From Agroathelia rolfsii (Eukaryota; Basidiomycota; Agaricomycetes; Amylocorticiales; Amylocorticiaceae), in assembly GCA_018343915.1 (NCBI GenBank), contig JABRWF010000008.1, forward strand, positions 1,364,001-1,428,000: a stretch of DNA of 64,000 nt, in the 5' to 3' direction. Positions 27,949 through 43,225 of this stretch are shown here, one piece after another (within the stretch, counting starts at the first letter, position 1; each line of letters starts with the position of its first letter). The translations under genes and the position numbers were made by a program. The notes beneath the pieces were generated by a model, which saw only the letters and a list, made by a program, of their open reading frames with translations, did no database searches and was not told the origin of the DNA.

Positions 27949-30900
27949 TTATACATTGGCTATAGCAAGCATCGACCACATAAAGAGTGGTAAGGTCAAA
28001 TTATCGTTTTGATCCGACAGGGCCTCCAACGTCGCTGATAATCCTACGACAGTCGTGTATCGTACAAGCTGTTATGGTAGTAGATGAGTTTTCCTTCTCT
28101 TTTCTAGGGTAACTAGAGGATAGACTGTTGCTTACTGAGAACATCTCTGTAAGACCGCATAATCGTAGGGTATACGCGCCAGTGAGGACGGATAGGGCGA
28201 ACGCGAGACTGCCTTCGATAGTCTTGTTTGTAGATGGTGACCAGCGATATTTTCCAATGCGTTTACCAACGATGGAGGCCTGTGCATATGTAGAGTGTGG
28301 GTAAAAAAAGATGCAAAAGAGCGATGAGATATGAGTCCACTTACGAGAGCATCGCCAATGCCGAGTACGAGGATACCGGTATAATGCAATGTACGCGTTG
28401 GTCTACAACGATGATAACGATGAGGAACGAATGAAATGGGGCTAATGTGTCTTTTACTCACCCTTCGAACCATAGAGATCCAGCACAGCCGGTCAAGAGA
28501 TAGAAATGGCTGAGGATGACCGTCCCGCCGTCCTTTTGATCCAAAAATTCGTTCATGAACAGATGAATTGCGGCACCGAGAGGATATACAGCGAAGAAGC
28601 GGATGTATTCTACAAATGTGAAGAGCGCAAATGCGACACTGAACGCTAGATGTGTAAAAGCCGGCTATTGGTTTTTCGTATATTAGCATGCTTCGAAACA
28701 AACAAACACATAGGGTTTTTGGGCTTACGTCTATTGCAATACCAGGTACAAACATGACTACTGCCAAGATGTGGAAAAACTTGCGACGCGCGTTCAGGCT
28801 CAGCGTGGGAACGTGCTTATCCGCCGCATCCAACACGTTCGCCACGTCCTGACTGCTAGGTAAGTTCGGCAGGTTGGGAAGATTCGGCAATGTCGGGAAA
28901 GACAACCCCAATGCGTTGTTGTTGGCGGGTACAGGCGGTGTAGACGGTGCGCTGGATTCTGCGCTTGCGCTCTGGGAGGCCAGGGCCGAGACAGCATGAT
29001 CACCATTACTGATTGCCATCATAGCTGCCTCCGCCCTAGACCGGTGGGGATATCTTCTCGATCTCGCCAGCTGTCTCGTCCAGCCCGCGACACTGATGCT
29101 CCCAAGCAGACCCCAATAAGCAAGCAGGGCGCCTCGGCTCCATTTACGCCGTCCGTCGAGCAGGTAGAACATGGCCCAGAGCCACGGGTCACGTCCACCC
29201 AGCCGCCAGCGCGTCCAGAGTCCGATCACACCGCCGATAATGAGCGCTGCCAAGCCATAGAAGGCGGCTGCGAGCGAGCGTCGGTGCGTCAGGCGCCCCT
29301 TTTGGTCGCGGAATCGGCGAGAGGGCTGCTGCGCGATGTAGCGGCTGTAGACGAGGAGAGGCGAGAGCATAAACCCGACGAGGAACGATCCGGCGATGAG
29401 CGCGATTTGGAAGATGAGCAGTGGCGTCGGGAGGCGGTAGGTCCTGATGTACGGAATGGTGATGGGCCAGATCTGAGAAGGGTGGAGTGATGAGAACCGT
29501 GTATTGACTAACATCAAAACAGTGCCTGGATGTGATTACCTTTGATACCGTGAAATTGAGAAGCTCCATAAAGATACAGATAGCGCCGAAAGCCACCAAG
29601 CCTAGTTCACCGAGCGTGAAAACGCGGTGTGCTAGACGAATAGCAATATAAAGCGTCGACTGGTAGAGAGATGTGGCGATGACAATCTCAACATAAGACA
29701 TGTCTAGTGTATGTGTTGTGGTTCCAGCAGCAATTTCGGCTTATGATGTCAAAGATTGGATTGCTTACGTTGCCATATACCGATCCCCAGAGCGTCTGAT
29801 AGGAGTCGAAGACACAAAGATCCGATTGTTACGCTGAGTCCGAAGAAGACGAAGAGCCAGAACCTGCGGACTTCGCTGCGGGGCACAGAAGCTCGTTCTC
29901 CCTCCGGTACACCTGGACGTGCTTTACGACAGCGAGCCTCATAGAACCAAGACGCACAGACATGCAAGAGGAGCATGGTTGAGCATAGGGTAGATATGTT
30001 TACAAGATTCATCCTTGACAGGATCAAAGCGTGTAATGCATCTTCTGGTGAACGTGGGTTGCTCAATTTTAATGGAGGCTCGATGATCCAGTTTTCAGGA
30101 AGGAAGGTAGAAAGGGAAAATCCTAGCGAGTGAGCCTTGCCCTCAGATTGCTGGAGTGACAAATATAGTAGAGATGTGGCGATGAGCGGAGGGAGAAGGA
30201 GGCCAGTGAGAATGCCATCATCAGATGAGTTCCTTCGATTCAATCTTGAGCATAGCGAGGAGAGACAATATTATGAGAGGACATACCTATAATTTTTAGG
30301 TACAGTCATCCAGACGAAACCTGTGGTGTCCTTGAAGGGTCGAGGAGCAGGAAGTGCTTGTTTTCTGCCGTCACGTATCTCGCGAGAATCCGATAGCCTG
30401 GGAGATTCAGACCGGGATGGTTCTATAGTTTCTGGAACGATTGGGGGTGAAATAGGTGTGACAGTAAAACGTGTCCATATAATATAAATATATGAGGAGA
30501 GAAGTAGTAGATAAAGCTCTGCGCGTGTATGGCAATGTTCCGGTGGTGCTGCAGAGAATGTGATGTATCCAAAGGTAGTCCAGCCACTCTCGCCTGAGGT
30601 GTACATAGGGTATCCATGCAGCTTGATGGTGTTGTAAAGGAGACTGAATATCAAAATCAATGTCTCTCCAGCAAGCCTCGTGTCCATGGAGAAGGTAAGA
30701 CGCAAACGTGAAAATGGGATGCGAGTGGAACACTGTACAGTCTCGGTGAGGAGAGCGCCCCCACTGAATCCAATAGGCAGTACCCCCTTAGGGAAATAAG
30801 ATGAGGATGTTATGCTCTGGACGACGCAATCGGCTGGGTCCTGCTCTGGTAACGGACGAGTGAACGAAGAACGGCCAGGAGTCCACAGTTTATGATCAGA

Positions 30901-31148
30901 GTCTTCTGACCGGTGACTGCGAAAGGACTGATTAGAGGCTTTCCTTCTTAGCATCGACCCTCTTCTCATCCCAATGTGATGAATGACAGGGGAACGACCG
31001 CGGGTGTCCACGTCTGTATCATCGTCATCTGTGCTGTTCTCCGCTGCAGAGCTAAAGATCGCAAATGAATTTACGTTCCATGGTGAAGAAGCATGTATAG
31101 TTGAGCAAACCTGGATGATCCTCCTTGGTAGCTGGTCGTCCATCCCAT
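27949..31148 (-). CDS. SEC59: Dolichol kinase, Sec59 type
   Basis: ER membrane enzyme that phosphorylates dolichol with CTP for N-glycosylation, O-mannosylation and GPI synthesis. The C-terminal catalytic part shows RKFFHILAVVMFVPG, HFYLLTGCAGSLWFEG and GILVLGIGDALASIVG, the CTP-binding region, and ends ATLEALSDQNDNLTLPLF plus a short hydrophobic tail. Several hydrophobic segments precede it. The N-terminal ~200 residues are hydrophilic and Ser/Asp-rich. The 5' end is ambiguous. One model starts at 31148 (MGWTTSYQGG) with a 59-base intron at 31052-31110; the other starts at 31143 (MDDQLPRR) and reads straight through. Both enter the same frame. It is divergent from the uracil-DNA glycosylase gene and ends ~300 bases from the NLR stop, tail to tail. 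Confidence 0.92.
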
Positions 31149-31675
31149 GTTCGTGGCTACCCCAGCATTGATGCCAGTCGCTACTGCCCCATTCCGTTCA
31201 TCTGAGTTTCTGCCGGTAGCCTGTAGCAAAGTAGAGCGTCTAGAGCCGGCTCTGTGTGATGACAGATGTCTTTTCGAGTGCCCATTTTCCGTGGCTCGCC
31301 TCAGGGGCGCCGGGGGAGAGGGAGAGGACGTTGAGCGAGGCAGTTTGAAATTGTGGGAAGTCGCACCAGGTCACGGTAGTGTGCTCACAACTTGTTAGCG
31401 GTAATTACACTGGGGACACGCCTTTGCTTCCGGCCAGCGCTTGTGAATTCACACATTGAGCACAGCCACTGATGCAGGGCACAGCCACCTATATTTCGTC
31501 ATTTCCTTGTCACACTCACGCGGTCACGTTGTCCGGCACGACCCTGAAGGACGCGCTAGCACTGGCATAAGTAACTACAGCTTGGATCAACACTCCGGCG
31601 ACCACTGGCAAGGTGTTGACTAGAAATTACTTGCGCTTCTACTATCGATTCAGACCCTCGCTCCTAGTTAGAAAC
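31149..31675. promoter_or_regulatory. Shared divergent promoter, dolichol kinase / uracil-DNA glycosylase
   Basis: About 0.5 kb between the two start codons. It contains a direct repeat of GCACAGCCAC (31460-31469 and 31479-31488). The open frame leading into the dolichol kinase start extends upstream to about 31370 without an ATG, so an extra 5' exon is possible. Confidence 0.5.
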
Positions 31676-33782
31676 ATGGCGTCAAAGGAAAACGATACTA
31701 CTACTATTCGTAATATGGAGGACGTAGATGCAAGCTCTTCCCAGCCAGAGGCATCTACAGACACAAGCTCAAAGAGCGCGTCTCAAGAGGCTAAACCCCA
31801 ACCTGCTGTAAAAGAAAAGACCCCGGAGGAAGGATCTACTGGAACCAAAAGGCAGCGTACTTTGGTCGACATGTTTGGTGCCCCAAAAACGACAAAGAAG
31901 GCTAAGGTGGCGGAGCCCTCTACTGCCACTACTAGCAGTAGCAGCCCTTTGAAATCATCTGGATCTGGACAACCTTCAGACGAAGCCTTTGGAATACAAC
32001 GTCTCAACTCGATCCCTTTCTCACTATCTGCCTTCAAGGAATCTCTATCTGAAGATGAAAAGAATATGCTACGTCTAGAATGTGAAACTATTGGCTTGAG
32101 CTGGTAAGGAGGACTCTCTCAAATCAGGACATGGTCTACACTTTGAATATTGTGCACGAATTAACCCTTGTCTTTTCTGCTTGCGTAACTATGTTTTCTG
32201 TATTGACACTTACGACCTACTGCAGGCTTAAACTACTGAAAGACGAAATTCGTAAACCTTACTTCCTGAAACTCAAGAAATTCTTATGGGATGAAGGTGT
32301 TCATGGTCCAGATGACAGCCCCCCAAATCTCAAGATTTATCCTCCTCGTAAGCGAACCGGACCGTAATGAAATCTTGACTGACCGGGCATTTAGCAAGGA
32401 ATATTTATGCTTGGTCTAGCACACCGCTTGGTAAGGTCAAGGTCGTTATTCTTGGCCAAGACCCCTACCACGGACCCCGACAGGCCAACGGTAAGAACTT
32501 GGATAGGTTTTTCTTGGTACGGCAATAAATTTTTGACACTCTGATAGGCTTCTGCTTCTCTGTTCCGGATGGTGTAAAAGTCCCTCCTTCGCTGAGAAAT
32601 GTATTGCGATATGTGTTCTTTTGTGCTCCGGGCTCGCTTGGCTTATTTACAACTCTAGATATACGCAGAGATCAAAAACGAATATCCTGAATTTGTGCCT
32701 CCGAAGCATGGGTGAGTCATCTCTGTTCCTTTGCAAACTTACTATCAATCTTCAACTATTGTTCAGGAATTTATCTACCTGGGCCACAAACGGTGTTCTT
32801 TTGCTTAATGCGTCGTTGACAGTCCGTGATGGTCAAGCTGGCTCTGTAAGTAACCTTCTAATTCCTCGACTTATTTATGTTGTTTTTGAGTGTATTTTAG
32901 CACCAAGGCAAAGGCTGGGAGACTTTCACTGAAAAAGTTGTCGACGTCGTCGATCGTTATGGTGGATCCAATATACCCCTAAGAGGTAGTGACGAGAAAT
33001 CAGGCTATGGTCGTGGTGTCGTGTTTCTGGCATGGGGCGCCTGGGCCGAGAAACGCTGTGCCAAGTTAGATAAGGTAGGTTATCTCTCTTCCCTTCACAT
33101 TACGTTACAACCCCACTTCTCTTCATTATTATTAACACCCCAATTTTGACGCACTTCTATCCTTCTTTGTGTCATTTACTATTTTCCATTTTCCTGATGA
33201 GTTCCTTATCCCTTGACCGTGTTGGATCCATCAATTGTTTCAACTCTCTGGGCTGTGGAACTGATATTCGGCCCGTGTGGGCTAATTCTTTTTTTTTTTC
33301 CGCCGCACTGGCAATCACCATTGCATTCCATCGCATCAGTTCATTTATCAATGAACATTATGCTGTCCCTGACACGAAATATATGAACTTACTGACTGTT
33401 GTTCTTGTCTACGCACGTTAACAGAAGAAACATTTAATTCTCAAAAGTCCGGTAAGTATAATAAATTACTTGCCCCTAATAATTATTGCGCGCTCTCTCC
33501 TGACTCTTCTTTCCAATCCTCATCCCGGTCGGCCCAAATCACATCATTAAAACTATTTCATTAACCGGTTCCGGATGAATTTTTTTGTTATGGATATTAT
33601 AGCACCCATCTCCATTGAGCGCACATCGCGGCTTCCTCGGAAATGGACACTTCAAGAAGGCGAACGACTGGTTGCGGAACAAATACGGTGATGAGGGCGT
33701 CGTGGACTGGACCAATCTCAGTGGCACTAGTAGCGGTGGCAGTGGTGTAGAGGCTAGTGCGTCTGCACCGCCAACTGCCTAA
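31676..33782 (+). CDS. UNG1: Uracil-DNA glycosylase, UNG family
   Basis: Removes uracil from DNA in base excision repair. Nine exons give 403 residues with exact frame closure. The N-terminal ~130 residues are Ser/Thr/Lys-rich and include QRTLVDMF, a PCNA-interacting (PIP) type motif like that of nuclear UNG. Catalytic motifs are [11 protein letters not shown] (water-activating Asp), [17 protein letters not shown] and [11 protein letters not shown]. The HPSPLS loop sits at the start of the last exon, after a 27-base exon (33425-33451). The intron at 33075-33424 is 350 bases, far longer than its neighbours. I start at the first ATG in good context (31676). The C-terminal ~25 residues are Gly/Ser/Ala-rich and not part of the fold. 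Confidence 0.96.
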
Positions 33783-36733
33783 ACTAGATTGATGGCACCC
33801 CGTCCGTTGCAAGATGTGTTGTTGCTGTATAAAGTTACAAACAAAACAGACGCAGTACACAAGCAACAAGAGCCAGCGTACCGGTGGGTGTCACACCGGA
33901 CTTGCCGGAGTTGTCCGGGGAGCCTAGAAATAACCAAAAAAGGAGGAAGGGACCTGTTTCTATGTGGTCCGCATGCTGAAAAAAAAAAAAATTCTGGATC
34001 GGAGCATGCGTGCTTTGTATCTCGTCTCCTCGTCGTGCCTGATCCATGAGGGCTGGGTCCCATATTAATCGCTGAAGATTTTATCAAACTCTATCTCCTT
34101 TATATCTCTTTCATCTTGCATTTTGTCATTTGCTTTCATTTTTCTTGCTTTCACATATCAATCGCTGCTATCCCAGATACTTGTACATATACACACCCCT
34201 CATCCACTGAAGACGTCTTCGTCTACCTTACACAACGACTACATCATTAATACGGCACGCTTAACCCCTATCTTTTTTTCCTATCAGCTACTACCGAAAC
34301 GGTGTGATTGCACTTTTTGATCGTAGCCACCGCCCAAGCAATCGGCAAAAGCAGAGAAGAAATACAGCAGCCAAGTGAAAGATGGATTATAATTGATGGC
34401 GGAGTCGATGATATGATTAACGTTTCATGCGCGCATAATCTGGAAGGAAGGACTGTATCTTCAGTTCGGCAGGATGGGAACCAAGCATGACATGCAAGGT
34501 CTGACATGATCTGACACTGCATGCGCATGGCATGAAACCTGCTTCATCCTTATTCCCTCCCGAGACCATGACGCACTGATGATATTAAGATATGAAAGGG
34601 ACGCACACAAGACCCAGCTCAGTGGGTCATATCATTCTAAGCAGTAAGACAAGGCACTTGGCAGCGTATACTGCAGCAGGCTTTCAGTGTTTCAGCTTTA
34701 GCTTCAGCTTTAATACGATCTTGCGATAGCATTCAGCTGCTCTTGCCCAGAAACTTGGCAACACCGGCACTAAAAAGGGAGACATCCATCACCCTCAAGT
34801 TCGAAAGGTCTTATAAACGCTAGCCCACAATACAGTATTAATTGCATCGCTATCCCATACCAGGGCAAAAACATGATGCAGGCTACATGATCATGACGAT
34901 GTGTAGTGCCACATATCACGACTGCCCTCCCCACCGGTACGTTGCCGATATAGTGCATTCCGCATGCCGATGAATATAACGCTGTTCCTTTCATCCTCCG
35001 GTTTCGGCGCTGTCGCCGGTGCGGTGGTAGTGCATATGTGTGTGTGCATGCACATATCAAACCCGGCAGGTCATACTGTTGTCTAATCAGATAGAAAAAC
35101 AACACCACGCTGCGTCATAATATTACTCAACGGCGATAGATTACTAACAGTTTTGACTACGCTACGGTAAGAATAGTATTACTGCTACAGATACATACCA
35201 ATTTATTCCTCTGCCTATTTTTTTTTTTTTTTTTTTCGCTGGTTCTCAGGCACCCTTTTGTATTGCTACCGACGTGCACCATTTTACTATATAGCAATGA
35301 ATGTGCCCGTCCCTTTTCCGAGTTCCTATGCTCATTTGTGAGACCTAACCATCATGATAGACTTCATCGCGGATCCTAAACCAAATACCCAACCTGCCTA
35401 CTAGTTAGCACATGTAGTACACGCATGGTGACGGCCAACTTCGGATGCGGATCGCGGTATTCAATCGTGATCTTTCAATTTCGTCCGAACCATACACAAG
35501 GTATAGGGAAGAAAGAGAGAGAACCTGTGTGCGTGCATCTAAGAGAGCGAGGAAAGAACTCGCACATTTCAGAACGCGCGCCAGAGTGGTGTTCGTCCAG
35601 TTCACGCCAGTAATTCGGTTTTCTTTTTGAAGGATGGCTTAGTGGTTTGCCGCATCTTAGTCATGCCGTAGCAATTGAGATTCCGTTGCTTGCTGCAGAC
35701 ACGCTAGGCGCGCAAGTACACGGAGCTTGATGAAACTCGATGAAAAAGGGGACCAGCCTGAGTGGGGGAGTTGGTATTCTGGATGATAGCCTAGGAGAGA
35801 ATGTGGCTTCGGGTGTCAGTAGCGCCGACTGCTGCCAGCGCTAGGGCGCTCTGTACGTCAGTCTCATATGTGTCATGTCACGATGATGATGGACATATGT
35901 TTGTAAGGATGCGCTAAAGTGGAGCGATGTGCGTGCAAGATGTGTGCAGGAACAACCGGTTGGCGGCTAGTGCGTTTTTATTTATTTATTTATATTTTAC
36001 ATTGGCACAGCTGTGGTGGTAGATATATGGCCATGTACAGAGCGTGATATACACGTGCTGGTGGCTCCACCGATCCCGAGCCATATCGATGATGATGAGG
36101 GAGGCATTTTTCAGTTGGCATTAGTGGTAGCTGAAACGTAGGGAAAACGTATGAGATGATAATAGTATATGATGACAACGATAGTATGACATGGTTGGAG
36201 AAACACTGCAAAAAAGACAAGGCCAAAGCCAGTTTGAAAATAAATGAATGAATGCGCAGTATGAAGGGAAGTGAGATATATAAGTTACTGGTAAGGAAGA
36301 TTGAAGAGAGTAAGAAAAAGGCAAAGGCCGCCGCAAAAATGGATATAGCCTAAATATAGATGGTAAGATGGTAGGATGAATGTACGTAAGTATACAGTGC
36401 ACGTAGATGAGTGTATGTATATATATTTATATAACTATAGTTGTGGGGAAGGGTAGGAATGAATGTTATGATTATTGTGATATTTGTGCCAAAAGGGTTG
36501 CGATACAAATATGAGGAACATAGCTTGTGTCCCTAGGAGGCAGGAGGAAAGCCCGAAAAAATAATAGAGGACCGGGCTTGCTAATGAAAGATGGAACGAG
36601 GGGGGGAAGGGAAAGAGGAAAAAGGAAAAAGGGAGAATAAGGGTCGAAAACAAGCCATGAGATACAGACTAGGAAACCCGATTAAATGAGTGAAAAAAGG
36701 AAGAGTGAAAAAAAAAAAAAAAAAAAAATCAAT
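33783..36733. other. Long non-coding interval between convergent UNG1 and bZIP genes
   Basis: Nearly 3 kb without a supportable gene. It contains T19 at 35218-35236, A21 at 36708-36728 and CT/AG-rich tracts (36100-36720), partly the 3' UTR of the bZIP gene read on the minus strand. I found no domain motif, splice-supported frame or RNA gene. Confidence 0.55.
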
Positions 36734-38445
36734 CTATCGCAGAGTATGGAATTGTCCATCCGGGAACAAGGCGCTATACATGCCGCTCGGGCGCGTAAAG
36801 TGCATCATGTTCGTGTTGCTAGCGCCATCAAAAGACACGATGTGCGGCGAAGCTATAGTGCCGGTACTGCCACTGGAGCTGCTGCCACCTTCCCCGGGTG
36901 TGCTTTGCAACACGTGCGATCCATGCCCCGTAAGGTTCGACATCGGCGCGGGTGGTGATGGTGAATAGGAGAAGGCATGGTGTGGATACGTCAGTAATGG
37001 TCTACCACCAGGCTGTGCGCTGACGCCGTGAGGGCTACTGCTGTTGTTGCAGTTGCTTCCTGGAACCGTGATATCCATCATCTGCGATACCGGCGGTGAC
37101 GAGTGTATCATGAGCCGCCGAGGGACAGCAGCAGCACCAGGTCCAAACACGGGAGGAATTGGATGATTCGGCACGGCTTCCGTACTCGTGCCATGGAGGT
37201 GTGTAGACGATGAGGGCTGGCCGTGATGCTGTTGATTCTGTAGGAAGGAATGCGAAGATAACGTGTTCTGGTCAGGGAATGACGATTGCGACCGACGGTG
37301 ATGCGGGGAAGCAGCAGTCGCCGCGGAGCTCTCGACGAGGTCTGCCACAGTTGCATCACGGCTCAGGTATGCCAGCGCTAAGCGGCTCTCTTCGGGACGG
37401 TGACCGAAATAATGGCAATTTAATTCCGCCTGAGGCGACATGAACATTGACATAGGGCTGGGGGCCGATTGAGAGGTACTCGCTGGTGACGATGACACAT
37501 GTGTTGCGGATGGTGGGTAAGACGAACTCAGTCTGATCATGTCCGGGTGATGGGGAGGGACTAGCGTTAGCGAACCGGGCTTGTAGGTTCCAGTAGTTGT
37601 CATGGATGAAGAGGAAGAAGCAAGTGCTGCCTGTTCGTCCTCCAGGTCTTCTGCGACCATGGATTGATCCCACGACCCTTCGAATTCCAAGTCAGCAGGA
37701 TGGCAGTCTGGAGAATCTAATAGTTCAGTCCCAGGATCCGAGTCCTCCCCGAGGGAGGCAGATGGTGCGCGCCGCATGGATGTGGGAGAGTATGCCAGTG
37801 AGGATGATTGGCTTGAGGGCGTGTTGGATGTGTGCGAGATGTTTGATTGTGGCGAGGATGTGGCTTGGGCAGTGTGGAAAGACAACGAGGGTTGCCCTGA
37901 GTGTGGAGGCATATTGTTGCTCGTCAGACTGTCTAACGATGCAACAGATGCACGAGGGATAGATGTGATGGATGGTGATGATGATGGTGATGATAATGAT
38001 GGATGCCTCCTCTTGTCAATATCAACCATGTCGGCAGTGATGGAGGAGGACCTGGGTCTATCCTTGCCCGTCGGACCTCTGCCTAGAGGAGGGCGGTTGG
38101 CAGGAGGGAGGTTCAGTGCGGCACGTAAGGAGCTGTTCTCTTCCTCGAGCTCTGCCACCCGCTGCTCCAAGGCCTGTAGTATGACGCCACGAGTTAATAT
38201 GTGCCAATATGATTTATAGCTAAAAAGTATATACAGACCTGGAGATGAGCAGCTCGTCGGGCACGGAATGCCCGCTGAACATCACGAGCTCTGTTAGGGG
38301 GCAGATCATCGTTTCGTTTGCGACCACGTCTGTTACTGGAAGAACCTGAGACGACAGCGGCAGCCATGGGGGTCGAGGGGAGCGATATGGGGGAGTGAGA
38401 CGGCGATGGGAGCCTAGGGGGCTGATATGGGAGCACTGCAAGCAT
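36734..38445 (-). CDS. bZIP transcription factor with atypical basic region
   Basis: Nuclear DNA-binding regulator of 548 residues in two exons (38445-38239, 38173-36734). The basic region (~residues 38-65) reads RGRKRNDDLPPNRARDVQ then RAFRARRAAHLQ. The leucine zipper LEQRVAELEEENSSL follows (~71-95) with Leu every seven residues and Asn at the central a position. Counted back from the first zipper Leu, the conserved Arg is at -10 as in Gcn4 and Yap1, but the invariant Asn position (-18) is Ala; an Asn occurs two residues further out. The remaining ~450 residues are Ser/Pro/His-rich and disordered-looking, with no second domain recognised. The only intron splits basic region and zipper. Target genes cannot be inferred. 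Confidence 0.88.
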
Positions 38446-39120
38446 AAGACTGGTGCAGTGGAATGGACGGGGAGGAGGAGAGGTGAGGCTTGTCCTGTTG
38501 GCTTTCCATCCTGCCCAGCTGAGGCCCTATAATTATGCGAGGGGCAAAGATCTACGGCCATTTAGATGGTTAAAAGAACCGGTCGACGATGCCGATACCA
38601 TTCGGCTCGCTCGGATCAGCTCAGGCGGTGTGGCTGCCTGCCTGGTTCACTTGTGCAGTGCTCAGCCATAACTCAGGTTGCTAATTACCTGCCCCGTGTA
38701 ACAGTAGCCTATACTATTTCTTGTCCTCCTGGCACACCATTGCCGACATCCTCGTTCTTGGAAAGAAGACAGAGTGTGCCTGTGCTTGCAGACAACACAT
38801 GCACGTACACACGCACAACATGCATCGTGTTGACTCTCGCGCGGCTTTTGTGGCGACACTCAGATGATGATGGGCACGTGGCAGGTTGATGGCGTCGCTG
38901 GACGTCTATTCTACGAAGCGCGTCAACTGCTATTGGCTCGTTATCATAATCACTGTAATCAGATTATATCTGGTGTATACACTAACTAGTATAGTAAACA
39001 CATGCGTAGATCACAAACTGACCCGTCGGAGCATGATTGATATATAAAAAAAGAGAGAGAAGAGAAAAATTGTCTATATATACATATATATCACCGTCAT
39101 TATCATCATCATCCGCGTTA
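38446..39120. other. Intergenic, bZIP promoter and XPB 3' UTR
   Basis: Both flanking genes lie on the minus strand. No additional gene recognised; a purine-rich AGAGAGAAGAG stretch lies near 39050. Confidence 0.55.
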
Positions 39121-43018
<3,898 letters not shown>

Positions 43019-43225
43019 GGTGGTAGTCGTCAAGAGAGAGAAAAAGACAGGCGTTAGTCATTGCAGCTGGAAGGCGGGGCATATGTGAAAGGCGTGATTG
43101 GTAAGCAAATATGACTAAGCGATGCGGAGATCCAATTCAAGAATTTGGCGTGCGTTTCCTTGTCCGGGCAGGTCACTGGCTCTCCTCACACTCTCACCTC
43201 GTTCTACTATTCTCTAGCGATTATC
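43019..43225. promoter_or_regulatory. Compact bidirectional promoter with two CCAAT boxes
   Basis: Only 207 bases separate the XPB and branchpoint-binding-protein start codons. It holds CCAAT at 43132-43136 on the plus strand and its complement ATTGG at 43097-43101. Both could bind the HAP/CBF complex; that is inference. Confidence 0.5.

Noticed and set aside
28996..29490. Plus-strand open frame inside dolichol kinase
   Set aside because: It lies opposite conserved kinase sequence and has no recognisable motif.
31150..31370. Extended N-terminus for dolichol kinase starting at ATG 31285
   Set aside because: A good-looking ATG exists, but its frame reaches a stop before the enzyme. The frame that is open lacks an ATG, so the extension needs an unseen exon.
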